Virus record (IMG/VR): IMGVR_UViG_3300021956_000028
Coordinates: 1-38,089 of that record
Reading direction: 5' to 3' (one strand)
Length of the DNA: 38,089 bases
From: a virus
A program made the position numbers and the translations under genes. How positions within the stretch are numbered: the stretch's first letter is position 1; each line of letters opens with the position of its first letter. Shown one piece after another: positions 30,220 through 37,774 of this stretch. The notes under the pieces are model-generated. The model saw only the letters and a list, made by a program, of their open reading frames with translations. It searched no databases and had not been told where the DNA came from.

Positions 30220-32163
30220 ATGACAATACTCTGGCTTGACTTTGAAACCCGGTCCAAGTGCGACTTATCCTCTAAAGGGGTTTACAACTATGCCCAAGAT
30301 GGAACCACCGATGTACTTTGTATGTCCTACGCGTTTGACGACGATGACGTTGTCACCTGGACTTCCGATCAGCCGTTCCCTGACGCCGTTCGGCATCACA
30401 AGGGGCGAATCTATGCTCATAACGCTGCGTTCGAGCGCCTTATATTCTGGTACGTCCTACAAATTAATTTCGATCTCACGCAGTTCTATTGCACAGCGGC
30501 ACAAGCGCGTGCTAACTGCCTGCCTGGGTCTCTCGAAGACGTCGGACGAGCCATCAGCAGCCAAATGCGCAAAGACCACCGAGGTGGACAGCTTATCCGA
30601 CTACTTTCCATCCCTCGCGCTGATGGATCGTTTAACAATTCGCCAGAGCTAATGGCCGAGATGATCCGCTACTGCGAGCAGGACGTCAGAGCCATGCGCG
30701 CCATCAGTAAGGCCATGCGCCCGCTGTCGGATGAGGAGCTTGCCGACTACCATACGAACGAGCGCATCAACGACCGGGGCGTGCTGCTTGACCTGCCACT
30801 GGCACAAGCCGCCATTCGCTACGCGTCGGTCGAGCTTGAAGAGATCGAGACACTGGTCGCCGACCTGACCGAGGGTGCGATCAAGTCCGTGCGCAGCCCC
30901 AAGATGCGCCAGTGGGTGATCGATAGGGTCGGCCCACAAGCTTTAAAGATGATGGAGACATACAAGGACGGCGACTTGAAGTACAGTATCGACAAGTCCG
31001 TTCGTGCCAATTTACTGGCTTTTGCCGAGGAAAACCCCGATGAGATTCCGACCACTGTTGCGGACGTCATTCAATGCGCAGATGACCTTTGGGCGTCGTC
31101 GGTTGCGAAGTTCAGCCGCCTTGCGAGCCTGGCAGATGAAGACGATCAACGAGTACGAGGTGCTTTCGTATTTGCAGGAGGATCTGCCACCGGACGTGCT
31201 TCAAGCTATGGCGCGCAGGTTCACAACTTTACGCGCAAGTGCGCCAAAGAACCCGACGCAGTACGCCACGCTATGGTCCGTGGCCACAGCATCGTCCCAA
31301 GATTTGGAAAACGCGTTACGGATGTTCTCAAAGGAATGCTCCGGCCCGCACTGATTCCGGCGCCGGGTAAGCAGTTTGTCGTCGCCGATTGGTCAGCCGT
31401 CGAGGCACGGGTCACCGCGTGGGCGTCAGCCGACCCGCAGGCCGAGGACGTACTGCAGGTCTTCCGCGAGGGCCGCGACATCTACAAGCGTGAAGCCGCC
31501 GGCATCTACCGGGTCGCTGAAGACGCGGTCGACAAAGACCAGCGCCAGATCGGCAAGGTCGCGATTCTCTCACTTGGCTTTGGCGGCTCGATTGGCGCCT
31601 TCTCAGCGATGGGTCGCAATTACGGTGTCTTCATGCCTGAGTCGGATTCGCGTCGCATTGTAGACGCTTGGCGCCGCGCTAATGCGTGGGCGGTGCGTTA
31701 CTGGGAAAAGCTTGAGAGCGCCTACGCGCGGGCGCTACGCAATCCTAACCGCGAATTCTCAGCCGGTCGGGTCACCTATTTGTATGACGGTCAGCATCTT
31801 TGGTACGCGCTACCGTCCGGTCGCGTTTTGTGTTATCCGTTCGCCAAGTTTGAGAATGACGAGATCACGTACGTCAAAGCAGCCTGGAAGCCGGCAGCTG
31901 ACGCCAAAGAATGGCCACGGGCACGCTTGTGGCGCGGGCTCGCCTGTGAGAACATAACGCAAGCGATCGCCAACGATCTGCTACGGCACGCTTTACGCTC
32001 GCTCCCCGACGTAGTGCTGCACGTACATGACGAGATCGTAATGGAGACCGCCGACCCCGATGCACCCAATACCCTGCAACAAGTGATGTGCACGCCGCCT
32101 GAGTGGGCGGCCGGACTGCCTTTGTCGGCAGAGGTTGAAACCATGTCGAGGTATGGAAAATGA
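30220..32163 (+). CDS. DNA polymerase, family A with 3'-5' exonuclease
   Basis: 647 aa, a typical short phage Pol I-like enzyme. Exonuclease motifs: LDFET (D7, E9), AHNAAFE (66-72) and YCEQDV (151-156, D155). Polymerase motif A VADWSAVEARV (388-398, D390), motif B RQIGKVAILSLGFGG (442-456, in place of the usual RRxxKxxNFGxxYG), motif C HVHDE (601-605). No 5'-3' exonuclease domain. It copies the phage genome, with the primase-helicase two genes downstream. It overlaps the PAPS-reductase gene by 4 nt. Confidence 0.96.
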   Translation: MTILWLDFETRSKCDLSSKGVYNYAQDGTTDVLCMSYAFDDDDVVTWTSDQPFPDAVRHHKGRIYAHNAAFERLIFWYVLQINFDLTQFYCTAAQARANCLPGSLEDVGRAISSQMRKDHRGGQLIRLLSIPRADGSFNNSPELMAEMIRYCEQDVRAMRAISKAMRPLSDEELADYHTNERINDRGVLLDLPLAQAAIRYASVELEEIETLVADLTEGAIKSVRSPKMRQWVIDRVGPQALKMMETYKDGDLKYSIDKSVRANLLAFAEENPDEIPTTVADVIQCADDLWASSVAKFSRLASLADEDDQRVRGAFVFAGGSATGRASSYGAQVHNFTRKCAKEPDAVRHAMVRGHSIVPRFGKRVTDVLKGMLRPALIPAPGKQFVVADWSAVEARVTAWASADPQAEDVLQVFREGRDIYKREAAGIYRVAEDAVDKDQRQIGKVAILSLGFGGSIGAFSAMGRNYGVFMPESDSRRIVDAWRRANAWAVRYWEKLESAYARALRNPNREFSAGRVTYLYDGQHLWYALPSGRVLCYPFAKFENDEITYVKAAWKPAADAKEWPRARLWRGLACENITQAIANDLLRHALRSLPDVVLHVHDEIVMETADPDAPNTLQQVMCTPPEWAAGLPLSAEVETMSRYGK

Positions 32164-32861
32164 AACACGTTATCGGGTTATCTGGCGGGAAAGACAGTAC
32201 CGCTTTGGCATTGCGTTTGGCCGAAATTGAGCCGCGTGATTACGAATATATCTGCAACGAAACTGGCAACGAGCTGCCTGAGATGCACGCGCACTGGGCC
32301 AAGCTTGAGGAAATGCTAGGCAAACCAATCAAGCGGGTGCGGTACAAGCACGATTTGGAAGGCACGATTCGCGAGATGAATATGCTGCCAAGCGTGTTTG
32401 CGCGGTGGTGTACGCGAGTGCTGAAGATCGAGCCGACGATTGATTACATGGCCGAACTGCCCAAAGGCTCTGTGCTGTACGTCGGTCTGCGAGCAGACGA
32501 AGAAGAGCGCAAAGGGCTGTTTGGTGAAGACATCGCTATCCGGTTTCCGATGCGTGAGTGGGGCTGGCGTGAAGCGGATGTGTGGAAGTACCTCGACAGT
32601 CGCGGCGTGGCTATTCCTGCACGCACCGACTGCGCGTTTTGCCCGTATCAGCGTCTGGGCGAGTGGCGTGACTTGCACGACAAGTACCCGGTCATCTGGG
32701 CGCGCGGCGTGCAGCTGGAGAAGGACTTAGGCCATACGTTTCGCAGCCCAGGCCGCGATACATGGCCCGCTGATCTGGAGTCGCTGGGTGAAGAATTTAA
32801 AGCAGGACGTAAACTGCGGGCATACAAGCGTGATGCGTCCTGCCGGGTGTGTTCACTATAA
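32160..32861 (+). CDS. PAPS reductase / ATP-pyrophosphatase-like enzyme
   Basis: 233 aa. The N-type PP-loop SGGKDST (8-14) and the ARWCTRVLKIEP segment (about 80-91) place it in the PAPS reductase/DndC superfamily, enzymes that adenylate or handle sulfur on a substrate. Two further Cys pairs, TDCAFCPY (about 156-163) and SCRVCSL at the C-terminus, may bind metal or an Fe-S cluster. It starts at an ATGA overlap with the polymerase gene. The substrate is unknown: phage members have been proposed in nucleotide or DNA modification and in sulfur metabolism. Confidence 0.88.
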   Translation: MKHVIGLSGGKDSTALALRLAEIEPRDYEYICNETGNELPEMHAHWAKLEEMLGKPIKRVRYKHDLEGTIREMNMLPSVFARWCTRVLKIEPTIDYMAELPKGSVLYVGLRADEEERKGLFGEDIAIRFPMREWGWREADVWKYLDSRGVAIPARTDCAFCPYQRLGEWRDLHDKYPVIWARGVQLEKDLGHTFRSPGRDTWPADLESLGEEFKAGRKLRAYKRDASCRVCSL

Positions 32862-32868
32862 ATAAAAA

Positions 32869-32892
32869 AGCCGCCTGGCAGGGCGGCTCTTT
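32869..32892 (+). terminator. hairpin terminator after PAPS-reductase gene
   Basis: AGCCGCC (32869-32875) pairs with GGCGGCT (32882-32888), loop TGGCAG. It is flanked by an A-run on the left and TCTTTC on the right, so it could stop both strands, more strongly the leftward one. The primase-helicase gene continues after it, so rightward termination must be partial. Confidence 0.7.
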
Positions 32893-32909
32893 CAACTACA
32901 AGGACTGCA

Positions 32910-35225
32910 ATGGATTTCCTCGAATTTTATACTAATCTGGCCCCAGTGGGTGAGACTGCGCTCGTCATCCGTCAAAAGCCCAAGCTTAAAAACGGACAAA
33001 TTCAGACGCACCCAGACGGCGCTGTGATCTGCACATGGCCGGCTTACCTGCCAGACTACCCGACCAAGCCCGATTGGGCCATCTACGGCAACACCGCGTC
33101 GTTTGTGATTGACCGCTTCAAGGACGGCCATGTGTCTGCGTCCAAAGAGAATTGCGACTACGTGCTCGTCATGGTGTTGGACGACGTCGGTGACCCTGAG
33201 AAGGCGCCCAACATCCCGCCGCTTGCGCCCACATGGATCATGGAGACGTCGGAGGGGTCGTTCCAGTGGGGCTACGCGTTCAAGGATCAGCCGACGAAGG
33301 GCGAGTACGCCGCAGCCATTGACGCGATTATCAAGGCCGGCTACTGCGACCCAGGCGCGAATAACGCAGTGCGTAACTTCCGACTGCCGGGGTCGATCAA
33401 CATCAAGCCAGGCCGCGAGCTGTTCGCGTCGCGCTTGGTCGAGTTCCACCCGGACCGCGAGTACACCCTGCCCGAAATCTGCGACGCGCTTGGCGTCACG
33501 CCGTCCGAGCCATCATCGCTAGGCGTGCGTCCTATCCGACTGTCCGATGATGGGGCCGACGACGTGATGGCGTGGCTCTCGCATCAGGGCGTGCTGTTGT
33601 CTACGCCAAACACGCGAGGGTGGGCTGCAGTCATCTGCCCCAACAAGGACGAGCATACCGATGGCAACCCCGAAGGCGGCTACAGCCCATCGACCCGGTC
33701 CTACCGCTGCCTGCACTCGCACTGCGTCGATTTTGACTCGCACGCGTTCCTTGATTGGGTCGCAGCCAATGGTGGGCCAAAGCACGCGCCTGGACTGCGC
33801 GAAGAGCTATTAGCGGCGGTGATGGACCAGACGCTCTCAAAATTGCAGCCGACCGAGGCGTTTCCGGACAAGGGCGCCGAGGTAATTGCCGAGGTCGAGA
33901 AAAAACAACTGGATAGGGTGACAAAAGATGATTGGTACAAGCGTTTTGCGTACATTCAAAACGAAGATGCGTACTTTGATATGGATGATCGGCGCGAGAT
34001 TAGTCGCGGCACTTTTAACGCACTCTTTCGACACGTCACCTGTCATTCAATCCACCCGACAAAAACGGGTAAGCGCCGCATTGAGGCGTCAATTTGTTAT
34101 GACGAGAACCGGCAGGCCAAAAAAGCATTGACGATCGCGGGCATCACTTACGCCGCTGGCGAGACGGTGCTGGTGTCGCGTGAGGGGCAGGCATACGGTA
34201 ACCGCTGGGTCGACCACCGGCCAACAGCGGCCACCGGCAACGCAAAAATGTGGCTCGATCACGTCGAGCGCATGATCCCGGACCCTGTTGAGCGCAACCA
34301 TGTGCTAGACGTGATGGCGTACAAGCTTCAGAATCCGAACCGCAAGATCAATCACGCCGTACTGCACATCGGTCACCCAGGCTCTGGCAAGGACACCATG
34401 TGGCAGCCGTTCCTGTGGGGCATCGGCGGCGAGGCGCTCTCAAACGTGTCAATTGTGCGTAATGAGGAAATTCAATCCCAGTGGGGTTACGCATACGAGT
34501 CCGAGGTTATGGTCTTCGAGGAACTACGCCAGAGCGAGGCGAAGGACCGCCGCGCGCTCGAGAACCATCTGAAACCCATCATTGCAGCGCCGCCAGACTT
34601 CCTGCAGGTCAACCGCAAGGGCCTGCACCCGTATCAGGCGCTAAACCGCATTTTCGTTCTGGCGTTCTCGAATGAGCGAGTGCCCATCTCCGTGTCGGGC
34701 GACGATCGCCGGTGGTTCGTGACGTACTCCGAGGCGCCGAGGATGACTGAGCAGGAAGCCTGCGCGATTTGGGACTGGTACAAGGCCGGCGGGCTGGCTG
34801 TGGCTGCCGGCTGGCTTTATGAGCGTGACGTATCGCGGTTTAACCCCGGCGCCACTCCACCGCTGACAGAGGCGAAAATTATCATGGTAGAGCAGGGCAG
34901 GTCGACCGCCGAATCCTATTTGGTCGAGATGATCGAGCGCCGCCTGGGCGAGTTCTCTGCAGGTGTCGTGGCAGCGCCGTTTTATAGCCTGTGTGACCGC
35001 TTGCAAGGTGGGGCGCCCACGAACACGCGTGTGGTACAGCAGGCGCTATTGCACGCGCTGAAAGAAGCCGGCTGGGTCGATATGGGGCGCATAAAGTCGC
35101 GAGAGTTTGACACCCGCAAGCACATTATCTGCGCGCCAGAACTCGCTGCTACTGCCACGAAGTCAGAATTGCGCCGCATGGTCGAGGAAACGCCGCCGCC
35201 GTCAGCGGTTCGCCTAGTCAAATAA
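32910..35225 (+). CDS. primase-helicase (RepB-like primase plus SF3-like helicase)
   Basis: 771 aa. The N-terminal third is a primase of RepB/archaeo-eukaryotic type: VLVMVLDDVGD (85-95) with metal-binding acids, WIMETSEGSFQWGYAF (109-124) and VRNFRLPGSIN (154-164). A Cys/His region (C243, H249, C267, H271 or C272) resembles a zinc finger. The C-terminal part is a DUF5906-type ATPase: Walker A GHPGSGKDT (488-496), Walker B VMVFEEL (533-539) and LAFSNERVPISV with the downstream Arg-rich DDRRWFV. It lays primers and unwinds DNA for the family A polymerase. AAGGA precedes the ATG. Confidence 0.92.
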   Translation: MDFLEFYTNLAPVGETALVIRQKPKLKNGQIQTHPDGAVICTWPAYLPDYPTKPDWAIYGNTASFVIDRFKDGHVSASKENCDYVLVMVLDDVGDPEKAPNIPPLAPTWIMETSEGSFQWGYAFKDQPTKGEYAAAIDAIIKAGYCDPGANNAVRNFRLPGSINIKPGRELFASRLVEFHPDREYTLPEICDALGVTPSEPSSLGVRPIRLSDDGADDVMAWLSHQGVLLSTPNTRGWAAVICPNKDEHTDGNPEGGYSPSTRSYRCLHSHCVDFDSHAFLDWVAANGGPKHAPGLREELLAAVMDQTLSKLQPTEAFPDKGAEVIAEVEKKQLDRVTKDDWYKRFAYIQNEDAYFDMDDRREISRGTFNALFRHVTCHSIHPTKTGKRRIEASICYDENRQAKKALTIAGITYAAGETVLVSREGQAYGNRWVDHRPTAATGNAKMWLDHVERMIPDPVERNHVLDVMAYKLQNPNRKINHAVLHIGHPGSGKDTMWQPFLWGIGGEALSNVSIVRNEEIQSQWGYAYESEVMVFEELRQSEAKDRRALENHLKPIIAAPPDFLQVNRKGLHPYQALNRIFVLAFSNERVPISVSGDDRRWFVTYSEAPRMTEQEACAIWDWYKAGGLAVAAGWLYERDVSRFNPGATPPLTEAKIIMVEQGRSTAESYLVEMIERRLGEFSAGVVAAPFYSLCDRLQGGAPTNTRVVQQALLHALKEAGWVDMGRIKSREFDTRKHIICAPELAATATKSELRRMVEETPPPSAVRLVK

Positions 35226-35250
35226 AAAAAGCCCGCCGAAGGGCGGGCCA
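35224..35250 (-). terminator. terminator between converging operons
   Basis: GCCCGCC (35231-35237) pairs with GGCGGGC (35242-35248) around a GAAG loop (CTTC on the minus strand). An A7 run precedes it on the plus strand, giving TTTTTTT after the stem for leftward transcription. It is thus a canonical terminator of the leftward early block and may also protect the 3' end of the primase-helicase mRNA. Confidence 0.85.
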
Positions 35251-35280
35251 AAACCGAAGGGCGGTCGGAGAGTGACCGCG

Positions 35281-35340
35281 TCACAACCCTAGCACGACCG
35301 CGAGCAGGGCCGCAAGTATTAATCCGATGAGAGCGAACAC
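35281..35340 (-). CDS. possible 19-aa hydrophobic micro-protein
   Basis: GTG at 35340 to TGA at 35281-35283; GGAGG lies four nt upstream. It reads VFALIGLILAALLAVVLGL, a single membrane helix, and overlaps the end of the gene before it by 22 nt. This block contains two other micro membrane proteins, which makes it more believable, but chance cannot be excluded. Confidence 0.35.
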   Translation of the reverse strand: MFALIGLILAALLAVVLGL

Positions 35341-35567
35341 GCGGCCTCCGCTTCAATATCTTTGATGATATGGTCCTTCAGCAGGTCGACCACATCGACA
35401 CCACCGGCGTACGCGTGGATCAGCCAAGCGCCGCCGGTCCAGCCTACAGAACGATCGGCCGGCTCCCAATCGACAAAACAGAGCAGTTCGGTATCGCCGT
35501 GCGTGTACGTGTAGGGCCAGAGGTGCGCCGGGTACCAAGGCGCTGCAGTGTCAATTTGCGTTTTCAT
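35319..35567 (-). CDS. hypothetical protein
   Basis: 82 aa, rich in Trp and aromatic residues: TAAPWYPAHLWPYTYTHGDT, then WEPADRSVGWTGGAWLIHAY. No family recognised, though the Trp/Tyr/His pattern resembles small globular phage early proteins. It starts with an ATG overlapping the upstream gene by 17 nt, with GAGG upstream. Last substantial gene of the leftward early block. Confidence 0.65.
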   Translation of the reverse strand: MKTQIDTAAPWYPAHLWPYTYTHGDTELLCFVDWEPADRSVGWTGGAWLIHAYAGGVDVVDLLKDHIIKDIEAEAACSLSSD

Positions 35568-35835
35568 CGATTACCTCGAAAAGTGGCATTGTTGGGTCAT
35601 ACTGCGCGGTGCTTTCGGTACTGGCGCCGTCATAATCCACCGATTGCAGAAAATTAAGCGCATCAAACCGGCGAATGTAATCGGCCGTCGATACTGTCGG
35701 AGTCCATGTCGGAAACTTGCGCAGGTCTTTAAACTTGGCCGGTTTCCAGGCTTTGCGGGCCGCTTTGGCCAATTGGACCGGATCGCGGTCGAATTTAAGC
35801 TTATAGGTAGTGCCATCTACTTTTATCGTTTGCAT
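35551..35835 (-). CDS. hypothetical protein
   Basis: 94 aa: MQTIKVDGTTYKLKFDRDPV, then QLAKAARKAWKPAKFKDLRK, basic in the first half; the second half is acidic (FEVIDENAN). No family recognised. It overlaps both neighbours by 13-17 nt and is in the early block. Confidence 0.65.
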   Translation of the reverse strand: MQTIKVDGTTYKLKFDRDPVQLAKAARKAWKPAKFKDLRKFPTWTPTVSTADYIRRFDALNFLQSVDYDGASTESTAQYDPTMPLFEVIDENAN

Positions 35836-36029
35836 AGCTCAGACTCCATAAGGTAAGTATTGATCAGGAACAGCGCTTGTTCGGCGTTTCTGGCGCAGGA
35901 TTTTGCGTCGACGCGTTCCATTATGGCGAGCGATAAAACGTCTCTCGCTTCCCACAATAGGTTTTCATTGGCGCCGGTTATATCGGCGGTTTCCTGCGCG
36001 CGCAGGATTGCGGTTTTGAGTTTTGCCAT
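35823..36029 (-). CDS. hypothetical helical protein
   Basis: 68 aa, helical: MAKLKTAILRAQETADITGA, then LLWEARDVLSLAIMERVDAK and a C-terminal Cys. AGGAG is seven nt upstream and lies in the tail of the preceding gene. Function unknown. Confidence 0.65.
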   Translation of the reverse strand: MAKLKTAILRAQETADITGANENLLWEARDVLSLAIMERVDAKSCARNAEQALFLINTYLMESELCKR

Positions 36030-36033
36030 TGTG

Positions 36034-36195
36034 TTACTCCTCTTCAGTTAAATCACAATTTTCGATTGTGAATGAAATTATGTTTCCAAATTGACTAGAT
36101 AAAAATTCTAGCTCTTCGCGCAACTCTTGCCAGGCATCCGATTCATTATCGGCTTGCATATGTAATACGCACTCAAAACGATACATTTTCACCAT
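36034..36195 (-). CDS. small acidic hypothetical protein
   Basis: 53 aa: MVKMYRFECVLHMQADNESD, then AWQELREELEFLSSQFGNII and an acidic end (NCDLTEEE). GGAG lies eight nt before the ATG. The strongly acidic charge could suit a DNA-mimic or inhibitor protein, but there is no direct evidence. It overlaps the upstream gene by 7 nt. Confidence 0.6.
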   Translation of the reverse strand: MVKMYRFECVLHMQADNESDAWQELREELEFLSSQFGNIISFTIENCDLTEEE

Positions 36196-36350
36196 AGCGC
36201 TACTCCGTGAGTTTCGATTGTCGGAATTTGGCGCGCCGGTACGGGCACGCGCCGTGTGATATACCGGCCAGTGGCCGGCGGATAGTCAAGCCAGCGGATT
36301 ACTTCATTGAAGCAGTCCAACTGGCCGTACTGCAGGCGATAGCGCATCAT
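36189..36350 (-). CDS. hypothetical basic protein
   Basis: 53 aa: MMRYRLQYGQLDCFNEVIRW, then LDYPPATGRYITRRVPVPAR. ATGA overlap with the gp88-like gene upstream supports translation; a second ATG follows directly. No family recognised. It probably belongs to the same early transcript. Confidence 0.6.
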   Translation of the reverse strand: MMRYRLQYGQLDCFNEVIRWLDYPPATGRYITRRVPVPARQIPTIETHGVALW

Positions 36351-36991
36351 GCTGCCAATTTGATGCGGATGACTTTATTCATCTTGACGCCGTGCGCCGG
36401 ATACGCAATCACCTTGATTTTTTTATCGTAGCAGGCACGACATGGGCCACAAGCTCCGCCGTTGTCATAAGCGCCGCACAATGTCATGCCACGCTTGACA
36501 TCGTCGGGTGTCGGGATAATGACGCTACCATGCAAACCGCGCGTATATTGGCCAGTGACGCTGTCGGATGAAAACCGCACGCATACATTTTTCAGCGCCT
36601 GCATTTCGGCCAGTACCTGCCGAAATTTCGGGAATTTGTGCATGCGTGTCGGCAGCCAATGTTTCACCCATGGCGTGCGACGCATGACCTCGAGAATCTT
36701 TTCGGCCAGCGCCAGTGTGTACATGTCGCCGCTGTCAAACCAACGAAAATAGCGGTCCTTGTCTAATTCGTCGACCATATCGTCGCACCATTCGATCCGC
36801 TGCCAATCCTCTTTATTGTGGCGCCGTGGCGCCTTGACGTTTTCAAACCTATAGTTGCCCGTGGTGGCATAACAGCCAGCGCATGCGTCGACTAGCTGGC
36901 CAGGCGCCGCGATTGATCCTGGGCACGTCTCGAGCGCCTGAAGTGACCATGAGCGCACGCCGTCAAGTTTTGAAGTAACAGAGATTTTCAT
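36347..36991 (-). CDS. gene-88-like cysteine-rich phage protein
   Basis: 214 aa. Segments ETCPGSIA, CAGCYATTGNYRFENV, RWFDSGDMYTLALAEKIL, HWLPTRMHKFPKF, CVRFSSDSV and the C-terminal CGPCRACYDKKIKVIAYPAH are those of the gp88 family first named in mycobacteriophages. Cys pairs (CxxCYA near the N-terminus and CGPCRACY near the end) suggest an Fe-S or zinc centre, and the overall GD...PTR order recalls radical-SAM-like barrels, but the function is not established. It overlaps the next gene and the upstream gene by 4 nt. Confidence 0.82.
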   Translation of the reverse strand: MKISVTSKLDGVRSWSLQALETCPGSIAAPGQLVDACAGCYATTGNYRFENVKAPRRHNKEDWQRIEWCDDMVDELDKDRYFRWFDSGDMYTLALAEKILEVMRRTPWVKHWLPTRMHKFPKFRQVLAEMQALKNVCVRFSSDSVTGQYTRGLHGSVIIPTPDDVKRGMTLCGAYDNGGACGPCRACYDKKIKVIAYPAHGVKMNKVIRIKLAA

Positions 36992-37287
36992 TGGCCGGCC
37001 CCCTGCGCGATATTGGCCGCGATTGCCGGCGTATAGCAGAAGTACTCACGGACTTTAGACCGGCGCTCGCGCGCGACGCGAGAACGAAGCTTAGGATCAG
37101 CGCCAAAGCGCGTGTTATATGCATTCATGAAGCGGGCCGCGTCGCAATCCTCTTCAAGATACGCAAACCCGTTTTTATAGTAAGAATAAGGCGATATGTC
37201 GCCGGCAATGTTTAATTCCAGCAAAAGCGTAACGGGCACTTTAATCCAGCCGTGGCCTGGATCCTGAATATAATCGAAAGTTTTCAT
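36988..37287 (-). CDS. conserved hypothetical phage protein
   Basis: 99 aa: it begins MKTFDYIQDPGHGWIKVPVT, then ISPYSYYKNGFAYLEEDCDA, and ends with a basic RSRVARERRSKVREY stretch. The YIQDPGHGWxKVP...ISxYSY...YLEEDCDAxxF pattern is a recurring phage early protein of unknown function. An AGGGG site lies 9 nt before the ATG; the next gene (gp88-like) overlaps by 4 nt. Confidence 0.75.
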   Translation of the reverse strand: MKTFDYIQDPGHGWIKVPVTLLLELNIAGDISPYSYYKNGFAYLEEDCDAARFMNAYNTRFGADPKLRSRVARERRSKVREYFCYTPAIAANIAQGAGQ

Positions 37288-37306
37288 GGTCGGTTCCCCT
37301 AGTTAA

Positions 37307-37393
37307 TTAATATGCAAGGCAAAGAAAAACAAATAGCGCGAGTGATGCAAAGCCGAACACGGCGCAAGCTATTTCAAGGATAGTCGGTTTCAT
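37307..37393 (-). CDS. micro membrane protein
   Basis: 28 aa: MKPTILEIACAVFGFASLAL, then FVFLCLAY. One membrane helix with short ends and two Cys. AGAGGG lies about 7 nt before the ATG (AAAGAGGGCACGAT). It is in the same early transcript as the next micro-protein. Function unknown; early micro membrane proteins of phages often target the envelope. Confidence 0.55.
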   Translation of the reverse strand: MKPTILEIACAVFGFASLALFVFLCLAY

Positions 37394-37405
37394 ATCGTGC
37401 CCTCT

Positions 37406-37489
37406 TTACATGGTCATCATTAAAAACGCGCAGAAAATCATGGCCGCGCAGTAAATCGCTGAAAGTATCTCGAAGCCGTAATTTTTCAT
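37406..37489 (-). CDS. micro membrane protein
   Basis: 27 aa: MKNYGFEILSAIYCAAMIFC, then AFLMMTM. A single hydrophobic segment. TAGGA precedes the ATG in an ACTAGGAAAGC context similar to ACTAGGGGAACC before the 36988-37287 gene, hinting at local duplication. No family recognised. Confidence 0.55.
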   Translation of the reverse strand: MKNYGFEILSAIYCAAMIFCAFLMMTM

Positions 37490-37509
37490 GGTTTGCTTTC
37501 CTAGTTAGT

Positions 37510-37527
37510 GGCCGGCTTTCGCCGGCC
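37510..37527 (-). promoter_or_regulatory. GAAA-loop hairpin within early transcript
   Basis: GGCCGGC (37510-37516) pairs with GCCGGCC (37521-37527); on the leftward RNA the loop is GAAA, a GNRA tetraloop. It lies between the first early gene and the micro-protein genes, without a T-run, so stabilisation, processing or partial attenuation are possible. Confidence 0.5.
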
Positions 37528-37534
37528 GTTTAAG

Positions 37535-37675
37535 TTAAAATTCATTAGCAAGTATTTCTATCGCTTTGCGATCGTCGCGGTTTTGTAGCGCTTCAACTAA
37601 GTTTTCGTTTTCAAGCGCAACGTAAGGGTCAATTTGAAACTCAAGGCAAAGCGAAGCAAATTCAGTTTTAGTCAT
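37535..37675 (-). CDS. first gene of early operon, small hypothetical protein
   Basis: 46 aa: MTKTEFASLCLEFQIDPYVA, then LENENLVEALQNRDDRKAIE and ILANEF. Acidic, helical; the pattern resembles short phage early proteins of unknown role. GGAG lies eight nt before the ATG. It is the first gene after the strong promoter at 37747-37774 and the palindrome at 37696-37712. Confidence 0.7.
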   Translation of the reverse strand: MTKTEFASLCLEFQIDPYVALENENLVEALQNRDDRKAIEILANEF

Positions 37676-37695
37676 GGTCAGTTCTCCAGATAGAT

Positions 37696-37712
37696 TGCCT
37701 AAAATTTAGGCA
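37696..37712. promoter_or_regulatory. perfect palindrome in early leader (candidate operator)
   Basis: TGCCTAAA and TTTAGGCA flank a central A, a perfect 8-bp inverted repeat. It lies about 28-44 nt downstream of the expected transcription start, before the first early gene. It could bind a dimeric repressor such as the small HTH protein at 23746-23994, or fold in RNA. Confidence 0.55.
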
Positions 37713-37746
37713 GTGAAATACTACACAATGTTTTGCTGCTAAAACC

Positions 37747-37774
37747 ATTATAGCGACACAATCAAAAATGTCAA
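37747..37774 (-). promoter_or_regulatory. near-consensus sigma-70 early promoter (leftward)
   Basis: On the minus strand: -35 TTGACA (37774-37769), 16-bp spacer, -10 TATAAT (37752-37747). Both hexamers match the consensus exactly. It should drive the leftward early block immediately on DNA entry by the host polymerase. Confidence 0.88.
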
